A DNA stretch of 64,000 nt from Aliarcobacter sp. GTDB lineage: Bacteria > Campylobacterota > Campylobacteria > Campylobacterales > Arcobacteraceae. The translations under genes were made by a program, and so were the position numbers. Where the stretch lies: contig JAQTXB010000005.1 of the NCBI GenBank assembly GCA_028688995.1, forward strand, positions 101,816-165,815. Reading direction: 5' to 3'. Below are positions 55,452 to 64,000 of the stretch, piece by piece; positions within the stretch are counted from its first letter, which is position 1; each line of letters begins with the position of its first letter. The notes under the pieces are model-generated. The model made no database searches, was not told the DNA's origin, and saw only the letters and a list, made by a program, of their open reading frames with translations.

Positions 55452-55874
55452 ATGCCTATAGAAATAAATCAAACTGTAAAAATAATGTTTGAAGTAAGAG
55501 TTGATGGAATTTTAGTAGATGGAAGTAGAAGTAATAAACCTTTTGAATTTCAATTTGGTGTAGGACAAGTAATTGCAGGACTTGAAAAAAGAATTATAAA
55601 TATGAAAGCAGGAGAAGCAGCAGATATTTTAGTTCCAGCAGCAGAAGCATATGGAGAATATGACCCCTCAGGAGTTCAAACACTTCCTATAGAACAATTT
55701 ACAGGAATTGATGATTTAAAAGTGGGTATGCAAATTCAAGCTCAAGATGAAAATGACCAACCAATTCAATTTATTGTAAAAGAAATTGCAGAAAAAGAAG
55801 TAACAGTTGATTTTAATCATCCACTAGCTGGAAAAGATTTAGAATATAAAATAAAAATAGATTCACTTCTATAG
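55452..55874 (+). CDS. FKBP-type peptidyl-prolyl isomerase, SlyD-like
   Basis: The 140-residue protein has the SlyD fold order: FEFQFGVGQVIAGLEKRIIN (FKBP part), the insert-in-flap region LPIEQFTGIDDLKVGMQIQA, and VDFNHPLAGKDLEYKIKI, the hallmark closing segment. It lacks the His-rich metal-binding tail of E. coli SlyD. It acts as a cytoplasmic prolyl isomerase and chaperone. AAGGAA precedes the ATG. Just past its stop lies a truncated ywbE remnant on the opposite strand. Confidence 0.93.
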   Translation: MPIEINQTVKIMFEVRVDGILVDGSRSNKPFEFQFGVGQVIAGLEKRIINMKAGEAADILVPAAEAYGEYDPSGVQTLPIEQFTGIDDLKVGMQIQAQDENDQPIQFIVKEIAEKEVTVDFNHPLAGKDLEYKIKIDSLL

Positions 55875-55942
55875 TCTTGTTTTAGTGCAATATTTACTTT
55901 TAAACCTGCTTTTATATTTATTCTTTTTTTAGCGTCAAGCAT
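55817..55942 (-). pseudogene. Truncated ywbE-like gene (N-terminal remnant)
   Basis: From the minus-strand ATG at 55942 the frame reads MLDAKKRINIKAGLKVNIAL, then KQDYRSE. This resembles the N-terminus of YwbE-family proteins (pattern M-x-R-NIK-GL-V-I-LK-D-R). The expected continuation (about 35 more residues) is missing: the frame runs into sequence antisense to the slyD-like gene and stops at 55817. The break lies near the slyD-like stop codon at 55872-55874. The family match is from memory of the pattern, so it is moderately sure. Confidence 0.5.
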
Positions 55943-56000
55943 TCTTTTACTTTTAATTCTTATATTCCTTCTCTTTTATATTTTTATTTATTGTTTTTAT

Positions 56001-56020
56001 AAACTACTGGTTTAATTAAA
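56001..56020 (+). promoter_or_regulatory. Putative TetR operator, copy 1, upstream of second RND operon
   Basis: AAACTACTGGTTTAATTAAA contains the imperfect palindrome AAACTACTGGTTT and agrees with copy 2 at 16 of 20 positions. Confidence 0.5.
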
Positions 56021-56045
56021 ATTAAAGCTAATAATTACTAACATT

Positions 56046-56065
56046 AGACCACTAGTTTAAATAAA
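56046..56065 (+). promoter_or_regulatory. Putative TetR operator, copy 2, upstream of second RND operon
   Basis: AGACCACTAGTTTAAATAAA repeats copy 1 at a 45-base distance. It ends 12 bases before the GTG start of the fusion-protein gene, so a bound repressor would also cover the start region. Confidence 0.5.
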
Positions 56066-56077
56066 AAGGAAGTTATA

Positions 56078-57220
56078 GTGAAATACATGTCACTAATTAA
56101 ATTTTGTTCTATTTTGTTAAGTATATTTATATTAAATGGCTGTGAAAATACTAAAGAGAATAATTCACAAAACATATCTGAAATGCCTCCTCTAATAGTT
56201 ACTACATATCAAGTGAAATTAAATGATATTCCCGTTTCTATGGAATATCCAGCAAAAATCAAAAGCATGCAACAAGTAAATGTAGTAGCAAGAGTTAATG
56301 GAATTATCGAGAAAAAGAATTTTACAGAAGGTAATTTTGTAAAAGAAGGAGAAGTTTTATATCAAATTGATTCAACAAGATATGAAGCCTTTATGCAAGA
56401 GGCTCGTGCTGATGTAGAAATGAAAATAGCTACATTAAAACAAGCTACAAGAGAATGGGAAAGAGTAAAAATACTTTTTAAACAAGATTCAACATCGCAA
56501 AAAGAAAGAGATATAGCTTTAAGTGCTTATGAAACTGCTCAAGCTTCATTAAAAGCATCCCAAGCAAATTTGAAAAAAGCTCAAATAGATTTTGGTTATA
56601 CAAAAGTTAAAGCGCCTATTTCTGGATTCACTAGTTTAAATAAACAAGATTTAGGAAGTTATGTTGGTTCTACTAATGAATCTATGATTCTTACAACAAT
56701 TACTCAAACAAATCCTATTTATGTTGAATTTTCGTTACCTGATATTGAATTCTTAAAAAAACGATTTATTATGAATAATGGCAATTGGAATAATTTTTCA
56801 CAAACTAAATTACCAGTATCTATAATTTTTTCTGATGGCTTGGTTTATGAAGAAAAAGGCACTCTTGATTTTATTGATAGTTTTGTAGATGATGAAACTT
56901 CAACTGTAAAAGCAAGAGCAACATTTGCTAACCAAAAAAATGATTTAATATCTGGATTATTTGTGAAAATAAGAATTGATGGTTTAATATATAAAAATGC
57001 TATTAGTATTCCACAAACTTCACTTCTTCAAGATACTACAGGAGCTTTTGTTTATATAGTAAAAGATAATGAAGCAGTAAGAACTCCAGTTAAAATTGAG
57101 AATATTTCAAAAGATACTTATATTATAAATGATGGATTAAATGAAGGTGATATTGTTATTACAAATAATTTAACTAAATTAAAATCTGGTTCTCCTATTA
57201 CCTTAATGTCAAAGGAATAA
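56078..57220 (+). CDS. RND membrane-fusion lipoprotein
   Basis: The 380-residue adaptor begins at GTG (AAGGAAG lies five bases upstream) with a lipoprotein signal ending LNGC (Cys22), so it is anchored in the inner membrane by lipid. Lipoyl halves are VNVVARVNGIIEKKNFTEGN and YTKVKAPISGFTSLNKQDLG, with a coiled-coil hairpin between them (about 100-165). It pairs with the RND permease gene three bases downstream. Confidence 0.94.
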   Translation: MKYMSLIKFCSILLSIFILNGCENTKENNSQNISEMPPLIVTTYQVKLNDIPVSMEYPAKIKSMQQVNVVARVNGIIEKKNFTEGNFVKEGEVLYQIDSTRYEAFMQEARADVEMKIATLKQATREWERVKILFKQDSTSQKERDIALSAYETAQASLKASQANLKKAQIDFGYTKVKAPISGFTSLNKQDLGSYVGSTNESMILTTITQTNPIYVEFSLPDIEFLKKRFIMNNGNWNNFSQTKLPVSIIFSDGLVYEEKGTLDFIDSFVDDETSTVKARATFANQKNDLISGLFVKIRIDGLIYKNAISIPQTSLLQDTTGAFVYIVKDNEAVRTPVKIENISKDTYIINDGLNEGDIVITNNLTKLKSGSPITLMSKE

Positions 57221-57223
57221 AAA

Positions 57224-60200
57224 ATGTTTTCAGAATTTTTTATTAAAAGACCAATTTTTGCAACAGTTTTATCAGTTATTATTGTTATTGCAGGAATTAT
57301 ATCAATTAAAGGTTTACCTGTTGAAGAGTATCCCGAAGTTATTCCTCCACAAGTTAGTGTAATGGCAACATATACGGGTGCAAATGCTGAAACTATTTCA
57401 AAAACAGTTGCAGCTACTCTTGAACAGCAAATTAATGGTGTAGAAAATATGATGTATATGTCTTCTACTTCATCAGATGGATCGCTTACTCTTGATATAT
57501 ATTTTAAAATAGGTACAAATATTGATGATGCAACTATTAATGTCAATAATCGTGTTCAAATGGCTTTAAGTAGTTTACCAACAGAAGTTCAAACTCAAGG
57601 TGTGACTGTAACAAAACAATCTTCTAATCTTTTACTTATGATTTCATTGTTATCCCCTAAAAATACTTATGATGAATTATATATGGCCAATTATGCTACA
57701 GTTAATATTGTTGATAAATTAAAAAGAGTTACAGGTGTGGGAAATATTACACTATTTAGTGATAAAGAATATTCTATGAGAATATGGTTGAAAGCAGACC
57801 AATTAGTAAAATATAATCTTACACCAACGGATGTACTGAATGCTATATCAGAACAAAATTCACAATTTGCAATAGGACGTTTAAATGAAACTCCATCAAA
57901 TAATTCTCAAGCATATACATATACGATTACAACCCAAGGACGACTTGATAAAATTAGTGATTTTGAAAATATAATTTTAAAATCTAATACAGATGGTTCA
58001 TCTTTAAAATTAAAAAATGTTGCAACAATAGAATTAGGTTCTAATTCATATAGTGGGAATACAACACAAAATTCTCAAGAGGTAGTTCCTATTGGAATAA
58101 ATTTACAATCAGGAGCAAATGCTGTACAAACTGCTAAATTAATAAAAAATGAAATGGAAAATATAAGTCTTTCTTTCCCAAAAGATATAACATATAATAT
58201 TCCTTATGATACAACTTCATTTATACAAATTTCAATAAATGAAGTTATAAAAACATTTATTGAAGCACTTTTATTGGTAATTGTTATTGTATATCTTTTT
58301 TTACAAAATGTAAGAGCCACAATTATTCCAATTATTGCCATTCCCATATCAATTATTGGTACATTTGCAGGAATGTATTTATTAGGATATTCAATAAATC
58401 TTTTAACTTTATTTGGATTGGTTCTTGCAGTTGGAATAGTTGTTGATGATGCAATTATTGTTATTGAGAATGTTGAAAGAATTTTACATTCAAATAAAGA
58501 TATTACTGTAAAAGATGCAACAATTAAAGCTATGAAAGAAGTAACTGCACCTGTAATTGCTATAGTATTAGTTCTTTGTTCAATCTTTATTCCTGTTTCA
58601 TTTATGGGTGGTTTTACAGGAGCTATGTACCAACAATTTGCTATAACTATTGTTATTTCAGTTGTTATATCTGGATTTGTAGCCTTAACTTTAACACCTG
58701 CTTTGTGTGCAATATTTCTAAAAAAAGTTGAACCAAAACCATTTTTATTTGTCAGAAAATTCAATGATTTTTTTGATATAACAACTAATTGGTTTATAAA
58801 AGGAGTAAATTTAGTAATAAAACATAGTGTAATTAGCCTTATAATATTCATTAGTTTGATTGGAATAACCTATCAATTATTTCAAAAAGTACCATCTAGC
58901 TTAGTTCCTTTAGAAGATAAGGGTTATCTTATAGCTTCAGCTTCTTTACCACCTGCTTCATCATTACAAAGAACTATTAATGTAGGTAAAGAGATGAGTG
59001 ATATTACTAAAAATATTTCTGAAATAGAAAATTCAATCATAATTTCTGGCTATGATATGTTTGGTGGAGGTAATGGAATAACAGCCTTTTTTACTTTAAA
59101 ACCTTGGAGTGAACGTTTAGAAAAAGAACAATCAGCTGATTCAATTAGTGAGATTTTAAATAATGAATTTTATAATATAGCAGATGCTACTATATTTACT
59201 TTAACTGCACCTCCAATTGATGGTTTAAGTAATTCAAGTGGATTTGAAATGTATCTACAAGATAAATCGGGTGGAAATTTAGAATCATTAAATAACACAG
59301 TTAATGCAATTATAGAAAAGGCATCTAGTCGTCCTGAATTATCTATGGTTAGAAGTAGTTTAGATATATCTATTCCTCAATATCATATAACTGTAAATAA
59401 AGCAAAGGCTAAAGCCTTAGGTGTATCAATTAATGATATTTACAAAACTCTTCAAATGATGTTAAGTTCATATTATGTAAATGATTTTAATTTATTTGGA
59501 AAAACTTATAAAGTAAATCTTCAAGCAGAATCAAATTTAAGAGAAAAACCTGATGATTTAAATTCAATTTTTGTAAAAGCAGAATCTGGAAAATTTATTC
59601 CAATGAGTAGCTTAGTTACAATGGAAAGAACTGTAGGTTCAAATACTTTAGATAGATTTAATGGCCTACCTTCTGCAAAAATTGATGGTGAAGCTTCTTT
59701 AGGATATTCATCAGGAGATGCGTTAAAAGCTATTGAAGAAGTAGTTAAAGAAATTGCTCCTGAAGGATATGGAATTGCATGGGCAGGTACTTCTTATCAA
59801 GAAAAAGAGATGAGTGGAAGTTCTCTACAGGCCTTTGTATTTGGATTAATATTTATCTTTTTAATTTTAGCTGCACAATATGAAAGATGGTTAATGCCAT
59901 TAGCAGTAATTACAATAGTTCCTTTTGCTGTATTTGGGGCAATTCTTGCAGTATATTTAAGGGGTTTAGGAAATGATATTTATTTTCAAATAGGTTTATT
60001 AATACTTATTGGGCTTTCTGCAAAAAATGCAATTTTAATAGTAGAGTTTGCTATGCAAGCACAAGAAAAAGGTAAATCTATTTTAGAAGCTACTCTTGAA
60101 GCTGCAAGACTTAGATTCCGCCCTATTATTATGACTTCATTGGCTTTTACAATTGGTGTTTTACCTTTAGCAATTAGTTCAGGGGCTGGTGCTGGAAGCC

Positions 60201-60343
60201 GTCATGCCATAGGTACAGGAGTTATTGGAGGAATGATTGTATCTACAACTATTGCTATTTTCTTTATTCCACTATTTTACAGTTTATTAGCACGCCTTAA
60301 TGCAAAATTTACAAAAAAAGGGAGAAGAAAAAATGAAGCTTAA
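57224..60343 (+). CDS. HAE1-family RND drug efflux permease
   Basis: The 1039-residue protein is the proton-driven pump of a CmeB/AcrB-like tripartite system. It begins MFSEFFIKRPIFATVLSVII. The proton-relay residues are intact: VVDDAIIVIENVER in helix 4 and the Lys in LIGLSAKNAILIVEFAMQAQ in helix 10. The porter domain contains PPAQVSV-like EVIPPQVSVMATYTGANAE. This full set of relay residues distinguishes it from the pump at 33.7-36.9 kb. The outer-membrane gene starts inside its 3' end. Confidence 0.96.
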   Translation: MFSEFFIKRPIFATVLSVIIVIAGIISIKGLPVEEYPEVIPPQVSVMATYTGANAETISKTVAATLEQQINGVENMMYMSSTSSDGSLTLDIYFKIGTNIDDATINVNNRVQMALSSLPTEVQTQGVTVTKQSSNLLLMISLLSPKNTYDELYMANYATVNIVDKLKRVTGVGNITLFSDKEYSMRIWLKADQLVKYNLTPTDVLNAISEQNSQFAIGRLNETPSNNSQAYTYTITTQGRLDKISDFENIILKSNTDGSSLKLKNVATIELGSNSYSGNTTQNSQEVVPIGINLQSGANAVQTAKLIKNEMENISLSFPKDITYNIPYDTTSFIQISINEVIKTFIEALLLVIVIVYLFLQNVRATIIPIIAIPISIIGTFAGMYLLGYSINLLTLFGLVLAVGIVVDDAIIVIENVERILHSNKDITVKDATIKAMKEVTAPVIAIVLVLCSIFIPVSFMGGFTGAMYQQFAITIVISVVISGFVALTLTPALCAIFLKKVEPKPFLFVRKFNDFFDITTNWFIKGVNLVIKHSVISLIIFISLIGITYQLFQKVPSSLVPLEDKGYLIASASLPPASSLQRTINVGKEMSDITKNISEIENSIIISGYDMFGGGNGITAFFTLKPWSERLEKEQSADSISEILNNEFYNIADATIFTLTAPPIDGLSNSSGFEMYLQDKSGGNLESLNNTVNAIIEKASSRPELSMVRSSLDISIPQYHITVNKAKAKALGVSINDIYKTLQMMLSSYYVNDFNLFGKTYKVNLQAESNLREKPDDLNSIFVKAESGKFIPMSSLVTMERTVGSNTLDRFNGLPSAKIDGEASLGYSSGDALKAIEEVVKEIAPEGYGIAWAGTSYQEKEMSGSSLQAFVFGLIFIFLILAAQYERWLMPLAVITIVPFAVFGAILAVYLRGLGNDIYFQIGLLILIGLSAKNAILIVEFAMQAQEKGKSILEATLEAARLRFRPIIMTSLAFTIGVLPLAISSGAGAGSRHAIGTGVIGGMIVSTTIAIFFIPLFYSLLARLNAKFTKKGRRKNEA

Positions 60344-61760
60344 TATTTATTCAATTTTTCTTATAGTTTTAATTTTAAATGGTTGTTCTACATCAAATGA
60401 TTTAGTTATTCCTCAAATAGAATTTCCTTCAGAATATAATAATAATACTGCTATTGATAAAAAAGATAGTATTGTTGAAGAAATGTGGTGGGAAAATTAT
60501 CAAGATAAAAGATTATCTTCATTAATAGAAGAAACTCTAAAAAATAATTACGATTTACAAGCTGCAATGGTAAATATCTCTTTAAGTAGAGCTTCTTTAT
60601 CATCAAAAGTATCAGAGCGTTATCCAACTCTTGAATTACAAGGCTCAGCAAATAAGCAAAAAACAAGTGCAAATGTTTTTGAATCAACTACTCAAAACAA
60701 GTATAACAATTACTCATTAAGTGCTGTTTTAAATTATGAACTTGATTTATGGGGAAAATATAAAAATGCCGAAAACTCTGCAAAGGCATCTTTTCTTGCA
60801 TCTTATGCTGCACGAGATACAATCAAACTTTCACTTGTCGCAAGTGTAATAGATAACTATTTTACACTTATTAGTTTAAATGAACAACTTAATATTATTA
60901 ATCAAATCATTTTAGCAAAAGAAGAAGAATTAAAAAGATACCAAAGACAATACAATGTAGGTTCAATATCAAAAATAGATATTTATCAAGAAAACTCTTC
61001 TTTAACAAATATAAATATTGAAAAAAACTCAATCCAACAAGCCATATCTTTACAAAAAAGTACCTTAGCTATTTTAGTTGGAAAAACACCAAAAGAAATT
61101 GATGAATTTTGTAAAGAAGTTTTTGAAGAAAAATTACCTAAAGATATTATAGTTCCTGTAAATCTACCCTCTGAATTACTTAATAATCGACCTGATATTA
61201 AACAAGCAGAAGAAAATTTAAAAGCTTCTAATTATGATATTGCTGTAGCAAAAGCAATGTATTTTCCCAATATAAGTCTAACAGGACTTATAGGTTTTGA
61301 AAGTATAAATTTAGATAACATATTTCAATCAAATTCAGCTAAAAATAGTTTAGGAAGTAACTTAGTTAGTCCAATTCTAAATACAGGAAAAATATCTGCA
61401 AATGTGGATAGTGCAAAAAACAATAAAGAATTAGCAGAAATAAATTACAAAAAAACTGTACAACTAGCATTTCAAGAGGTCTATGACATATTAAATAAAA
61501 GAGATATAATTCTTCAAGATATTGAACATCAAAAAGTACATTATACAAATATGTCAGAAATATTTAGAATAACTCAAAATCAATATCAACAAGGATATAT
61601 AGATTATATTGCTTTACAAAATGCAAAACTCAATTATCTTTCGAGTCAAACTAATTTAATTAGATTAAATCAATCATTATTAAGTTCAACGGTTTCTCTT
61701 TATAAAGCTTTAGGTGGTGGATGGAATAAAGAATATTTAACACATATTGAAAAACTTTAA
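60333..61760 (+). CDS. NodT-type outer-membrane efflux lipoprotein
   Basis: I choose ATG at 60333, since GGGAGAAG lies just before it and it opens a lipoprotein signal (MKLNIYSIFLIVLILNGCST, Cys18). The 475-residue protein has two outer-membrane efflux repeats (about 60-250 and 265-465) with LLNNRPDIKQAEENLKASNY typical of this family. It forms the outer channel of the second RND pump and overlaps the permease stop by 11 bases. Confidence 0.94.
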   Translation: MKLNIYSIFLIVLILNGCSTSNDLVIPQIEFPSEYNNNTAIDKKDSIVEEMWWENYQDKRLSSLIEETLKNNYDLQAAMVNISLSRASLSSKVSERYPTLELQGSANKQKTSANVFESTTQNKYNNYSLSAVLNYELDLWGKYKNAENSAKASFLASYAARDTIKLSLVASVIDNYFTLISLNEQLNIINQIILAKEEELKRYQRQYNVGSISKIDIYQENSSLTNINIEKNSIQQAISLQKSTLAILVGKTPKEIDEFCKEVFEEKLPKDIIVPVNLPSELLNNRPDIKQAEENLKASNYDIAVAKAMYFPNISLTGLIGFESINLDNIFQSNSAKNSLGSNLVSPILNTGKISANVDSAKNNKELAEINYKKTVQLAFQEVYDILNKRDIILQDIEHQKVHYTNMSEIFRITQNQYQQGYIDYIALQNAKLNYLSSQTNLIRLNQSLLSSTVSLYKALGGGWNKEYLTHIEKL

Positions 61761-61805
61761 AGTACAATATTCTATACTTTAATCAAAATATAATAAGGAC
61801 AATAA

Positions 61806-62402
61806 ATGCCAAAAATAGTTAATTCAAATGAAAAAATCGATTTTATATGTGAAAAAGCCTATGAGGAGTTCATAAAAAATGGAGTAAACAGTTTTTCTTT
61901 GAATAAATTTATTGAATCTTTAAATATGTCAAAGGGGCAATTTTATCATTACTTCAAAACAAAAGAAGAACTAGTTTTTGAAGTAATTGATAGAAAAAGT
62001 GAAAAATTCTTTGTTAATACAGAAAAAGAAATAAAAGAAGCTCAAACATTTTTGGAAAAACTTTTAGCTCTTTTTTCTTTTTATTTAGTTTTATCTGCTC
62101 CTGAAAACAAACCTTTTGATAAATTTATGAAAGATACTTTTTATATGTATTTAAATATAGAAAATGAATTTATAAAACAAAAAAATGCAGAATGTTATGA
62201 TTATTTGTTTAATGCCACAAATGAAATATTTGATGAAATGATTGCGCAAAAAACTTTGAATGAAAATGCTAAAAAATTCATTCCAAGCCTAATCGCAACT
62301 GCTGATGGTATGTATTTACAATCTATCACTTTAGAAAACTACAATCTAAAAGAAAATCTAATTGATTACGTTAAAATGTTAGATGAATTACTAAAGAAAT
62401 AA
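61806..62402 (+). CDS. TetR-family regulator of the second RND operon
   Basis: The 198-residue protein has an N-terminal helix-turn-helix region reading FSLNKFIESLNMSKGQFYHY (about residues 28-47) followed by FKTKEELVFEVI. It lies 45 bases after the outer-membrane gene on the same strand, so it is probably in the same transcript, and the two repeated sites before the fusion-protein gene are plausible targets. The opposite layout (regulator first) is used for the first RND operon. Confidence 0.9.
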   Translation: MPKIVNSNEKIDFICEKAYEEFIKNGVNSFSLNKFIESLNMSKGQFYHYFKTKEELVFEVIDRKSEKFFVNTEKEIKEAQTFLEKLLALFSFYLVLSAPENKPFDKFMKDTFYMYLNIENEFIKQKNAECYDYLFNATNEIFDEMIAQKTLNENAKKFIPSLIATADGMYLQSITLENYNLKENLIDYVKMLDELLKK

Positions 62403-62414
62403 ACCTTAAATTTT

Positions 62415-62951
62415 TCACATTTGTTTTTCAAATTTGAACATTTCATCATCTTGCTCATCAAAATTATAATCTGATTTTTGATTTGGGTCAGGATGATATT
62501 TACTAAAATATTCCACTATTTTAAAACCACATTTATTCACATAAAAATGAATATTTCTTTTCTCAAAATAAGGAGTTGTAGTTTCCCATACTTTTGTTTT
62601 TGGATGTTTTTTTTCTATTGCTTTCCAAGCTTTATATCCGACACCTTTACTATGACAATTAGTTGCTATAAAAAATAACAATAACTTGTTGTGTTGAGTA
62701 ACTTCATCAATAGCCACAATAGCTCCACCAACAATATTTTCATCTAAAAGTACTTGATACACAATTGCACCAGCGTATTTAACAGAATCTTCAAAATCCA
62801 AATCAGAAGGAATTGGCTCATCTAAAACATGTCCAAACTCCTTTTCAGCTGATATTCTAAATGCTTCTTGTAAATCTGTTTTAAATTTATCAAGCTCAGT
62901 TTTTTGAGCAACTCTAAGAGTAACATTTGATTTGTTTACGCTATTTTTCAT
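62415..62951 (-). CDS. GNAT-family N-acetyltransferase
   Basis: The 178-residue protein fits the GNAT fold: IVGGAIVAIDEVTQHNKLLL (beta strands), the acetyl-CoA loop ATNCHSKGVGYKAWKAIEKK, and the C-terminal TPYFEKRNIHFYVNKCGFKI. The substrate is unknown. It lies 15 bases after the MATE gene on the same strand, suggesting co-transcription. Confidence 0.85.
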   Translation of the reverse strand: MKNSVNKSNVTLRVAQKTELDKFKTDLQEAFRISAEKEFGHVLDEPIPSDLDFEDSVKYAGAIVYQVLLDENIVGGAIVAIDEVTQHNKLLLFFIATNCHSKGVGYKAWKAIEKKHPKTKVWETTTPYFEKRNIHFYVNKCGFKIVEYFSKYHPDPNQKSDYNFDEQDDEMFKFEKQM

Positions 62952-62965
62952 AATTTATTTCCTAT

Positions 62966-64000
62966 TTATATAATTTTATTTGGGCTAAATCTTATATACA
63001 AAATCACAGCTATTATAAAAGTAACAAATTCAGCCATTGGTATTGCCATAAATATACCATCTAAATCAAAGAAAAATGGCAAAGTAAATATAAAAAATAC
63101 TGGCAAAATAAAACTTCTCGATATTGCAATAATCATTGAAGCCAAAGGTTTATGTATTGCTGTTAAATATGCAGAAATTACAAGATTAAAACCATCAAAA
63201 AGAAAAGCTATCCAAATAAACGTAGCAAAACTCAAAACAATTTCTTTTGTTTTATAATTATTATCTTCTAAAAAAACATTTGCAAGAGTATTTGGTGTAA
63301 ATATGATTAACAATATCATCACTATACCTACCAAACCAGTAGTTATAAAAGCTAATTTTAAAAAACCTTCTATTCTTTTATTTTCTTTTGCACCAAAATT
63401 TTTACTAATAATTGGTTGTAAAGAATCACTTATTCCAAAACTTATCATTATTCCAATCAATAAAAGATAATTAATAACTGAAAATGCTGCAATTCCCTCT
63501 ATACTAAAATTTTTCATCATCACATAGTTAAAAATCAAAGTTGTTATTCCTACAGAAATCTCATTTACAAACTCAGAAGCTCCATTGTATGAAGCTTTTA
63601 TAATTTGCATATAACTTCCTATTGGTTTTACAAATTTCAAAGTTGCTTTTTTTGAAAAAAAATGAGGTAATAAAATAAATATCAAAGCAAGTTGAGAAAT
63701 ACCAGTTGCTAATGCTGCTCCAAAAATACCTTTTTGTAAATATACAATCATAAACCAATCTAATACCACATTTATAAGAGCACTTGAAAGTAAAGCAATA
63801 AAAGCAAGATTTGGTCTATTATCAACTCTTACAAAATAATCTAAAACAACTCCTATCATCAAAAAAGGAATAAAAATCAACATAATAGATAAATACTCTA
63901 TTGCAATTTTTGTTAAGTTCTCATCTGCTCCAAAAAGATGTAAAATAGTTTCAATATTTAAAAATAAAATTGTAGAAAATAGAAAACTAAATAAAGTAAT
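62966..64000 (-). CDS. MATE-family efflux transporter, cut by window edge
   Basis: The open frame runs to the window end (codon ATT at 64000-63998), so the N-terminal part is missing. The visible 344 residues have about nine membrane helices with MATE-typical segments LIFIPFLMIGVVLDYFVRVD, GISQLALIFILLPHFFSKKA and GISDSLQPIISKNFGAKENK. MATE proteins export drugs or organic cations with sodium or proton gradients. An ATG at 63883 is internal, not the real start. Confidence 0.9.
   Translation of the reverse strand: MTLFSFLFSTILFLNIETILHLFGADENLTKIAIEYLSIMLIFIPFLMIGVVLDYFVRVDNRPNLAFIALLSSALINVVLDWFMIVYLQKGIFGAALATGISQLALIFILLPHFFSKKATLKFVKPIGSYMQIIKASYNGASEFVNEISVGITTLIFNYVMMKNFSIEGIAAFSVINYLLLIGIMISFGISDSLQPIISKNFGAKENKRIEGFLKLAFITTGLVGIVMILLIIFTPNTLANVFLEDNNYKTKEIVLSFATFIWIAFLFDGFNLVISAYLTAIHKPLASMIIAISRSFILPVFFIFTLPFFFDLDGIFMAIPMAEFVTFIIAVILYIRFSPNKII

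Noticed and set aside
57118..57546. 142-codon minus-strand frame at the start of the second RND permease
   Set aside because: It overlaps the conserved N-terminus of the permease on the other strand. It is a shadow frame.
58204..58851. 215-codon minus-strand frame inside the second RND permease
   Set aside because: It is antisense to conserved helices 2-6 of the permease. The length comes from composition.

Overview
This 64 kb window is a densely coded, strongly AT-rich bacterial chromosome segment. Protein families, gene order (folD-lepB-rpiB, bamD-lon, nifS-nifU next to a SUF operon, a Ctc-type L25) and codon use fit an Arcobacter/Aliarcobacter-type member of the Campylobacterota. This placement is inferred from the sequence alone. 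No rRNA, tRNA, CRISPR array, transposase, integrase or prophage gene was seen. No gap between genes exceeds about 260 bases.

Layout. 1-3.8 kb: start of rplY, then a housekeeping operon folD-lepB-rpiB, a 37-residue membrane peptide and an HD-domain hydrolase. 3.8-7.5 kb: TonB-dependent receptor and a GlpD-type dehydrogenase. 7.5-12.4 kb: a minus-strand operon greA - lpxH-like - membrane protein - uvrB - nth, in which uvrB appears to start with AUC. 12.4-16.3 kb: tcdA-like E1 enzyme, cheV, argH and a CBS-domain protein. 16.3-27.3 kb: an Fe-S cluster block with NIF-type nifS/nifU on the minus strand and the complete SUF set (sufB,C,D,S,E and a DUF59 protein) on the plus strand. Two membrane sensors lie between them, and both operons carry nearly the same 25-bp inverted repeat upstream. 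27.5-32.4 kb: accC, a GAF-PAS-GGDEF-EAL protein and a DMT exporter. 32.4-38.9 kb: a TetR-led RND efflux operon with two perfect TetR-type operators. 38.9-42.6 kb: selO, a methyltransferase, a low-molecular-weight phosphatase and two small cysteine-rich proteins, one apparently starting with AUA. 42.6-46.8 kb: envelope and proteolysis operon bamD-lon-membrane protein-rhomboid. 47-50.2 kb: proC overlapping a three-gene pseudopilin cassette, then rdgB. 50.3-54.5 kb: an MFS transporter and a LapG/LapD pair for c-di-GMP-controlled surface proteolysis. 54.5-56 kb: a lipoprotein, an FKBP isomerase and a truncated ywbE remnant. 56-62.4 kb: a second RND pump with its own TetR gene. 62.4-64 kb: a GNAT enzyme and a MATE transporter cut by the window edge.

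No large unknown multi-gene system stands out. The strongest unusual signals are two genes whose only well-placed initiation codons are AUC and AUA, the shared NIF/SUF operator, a sensor protein ending exactly at its PAS domain, a compact pseudopilin cassette with a tip-like member lacking Glu5, a ywbE gene fragment cut at the slyD-like gene, and 22-bp phased repeats ahead of accC.
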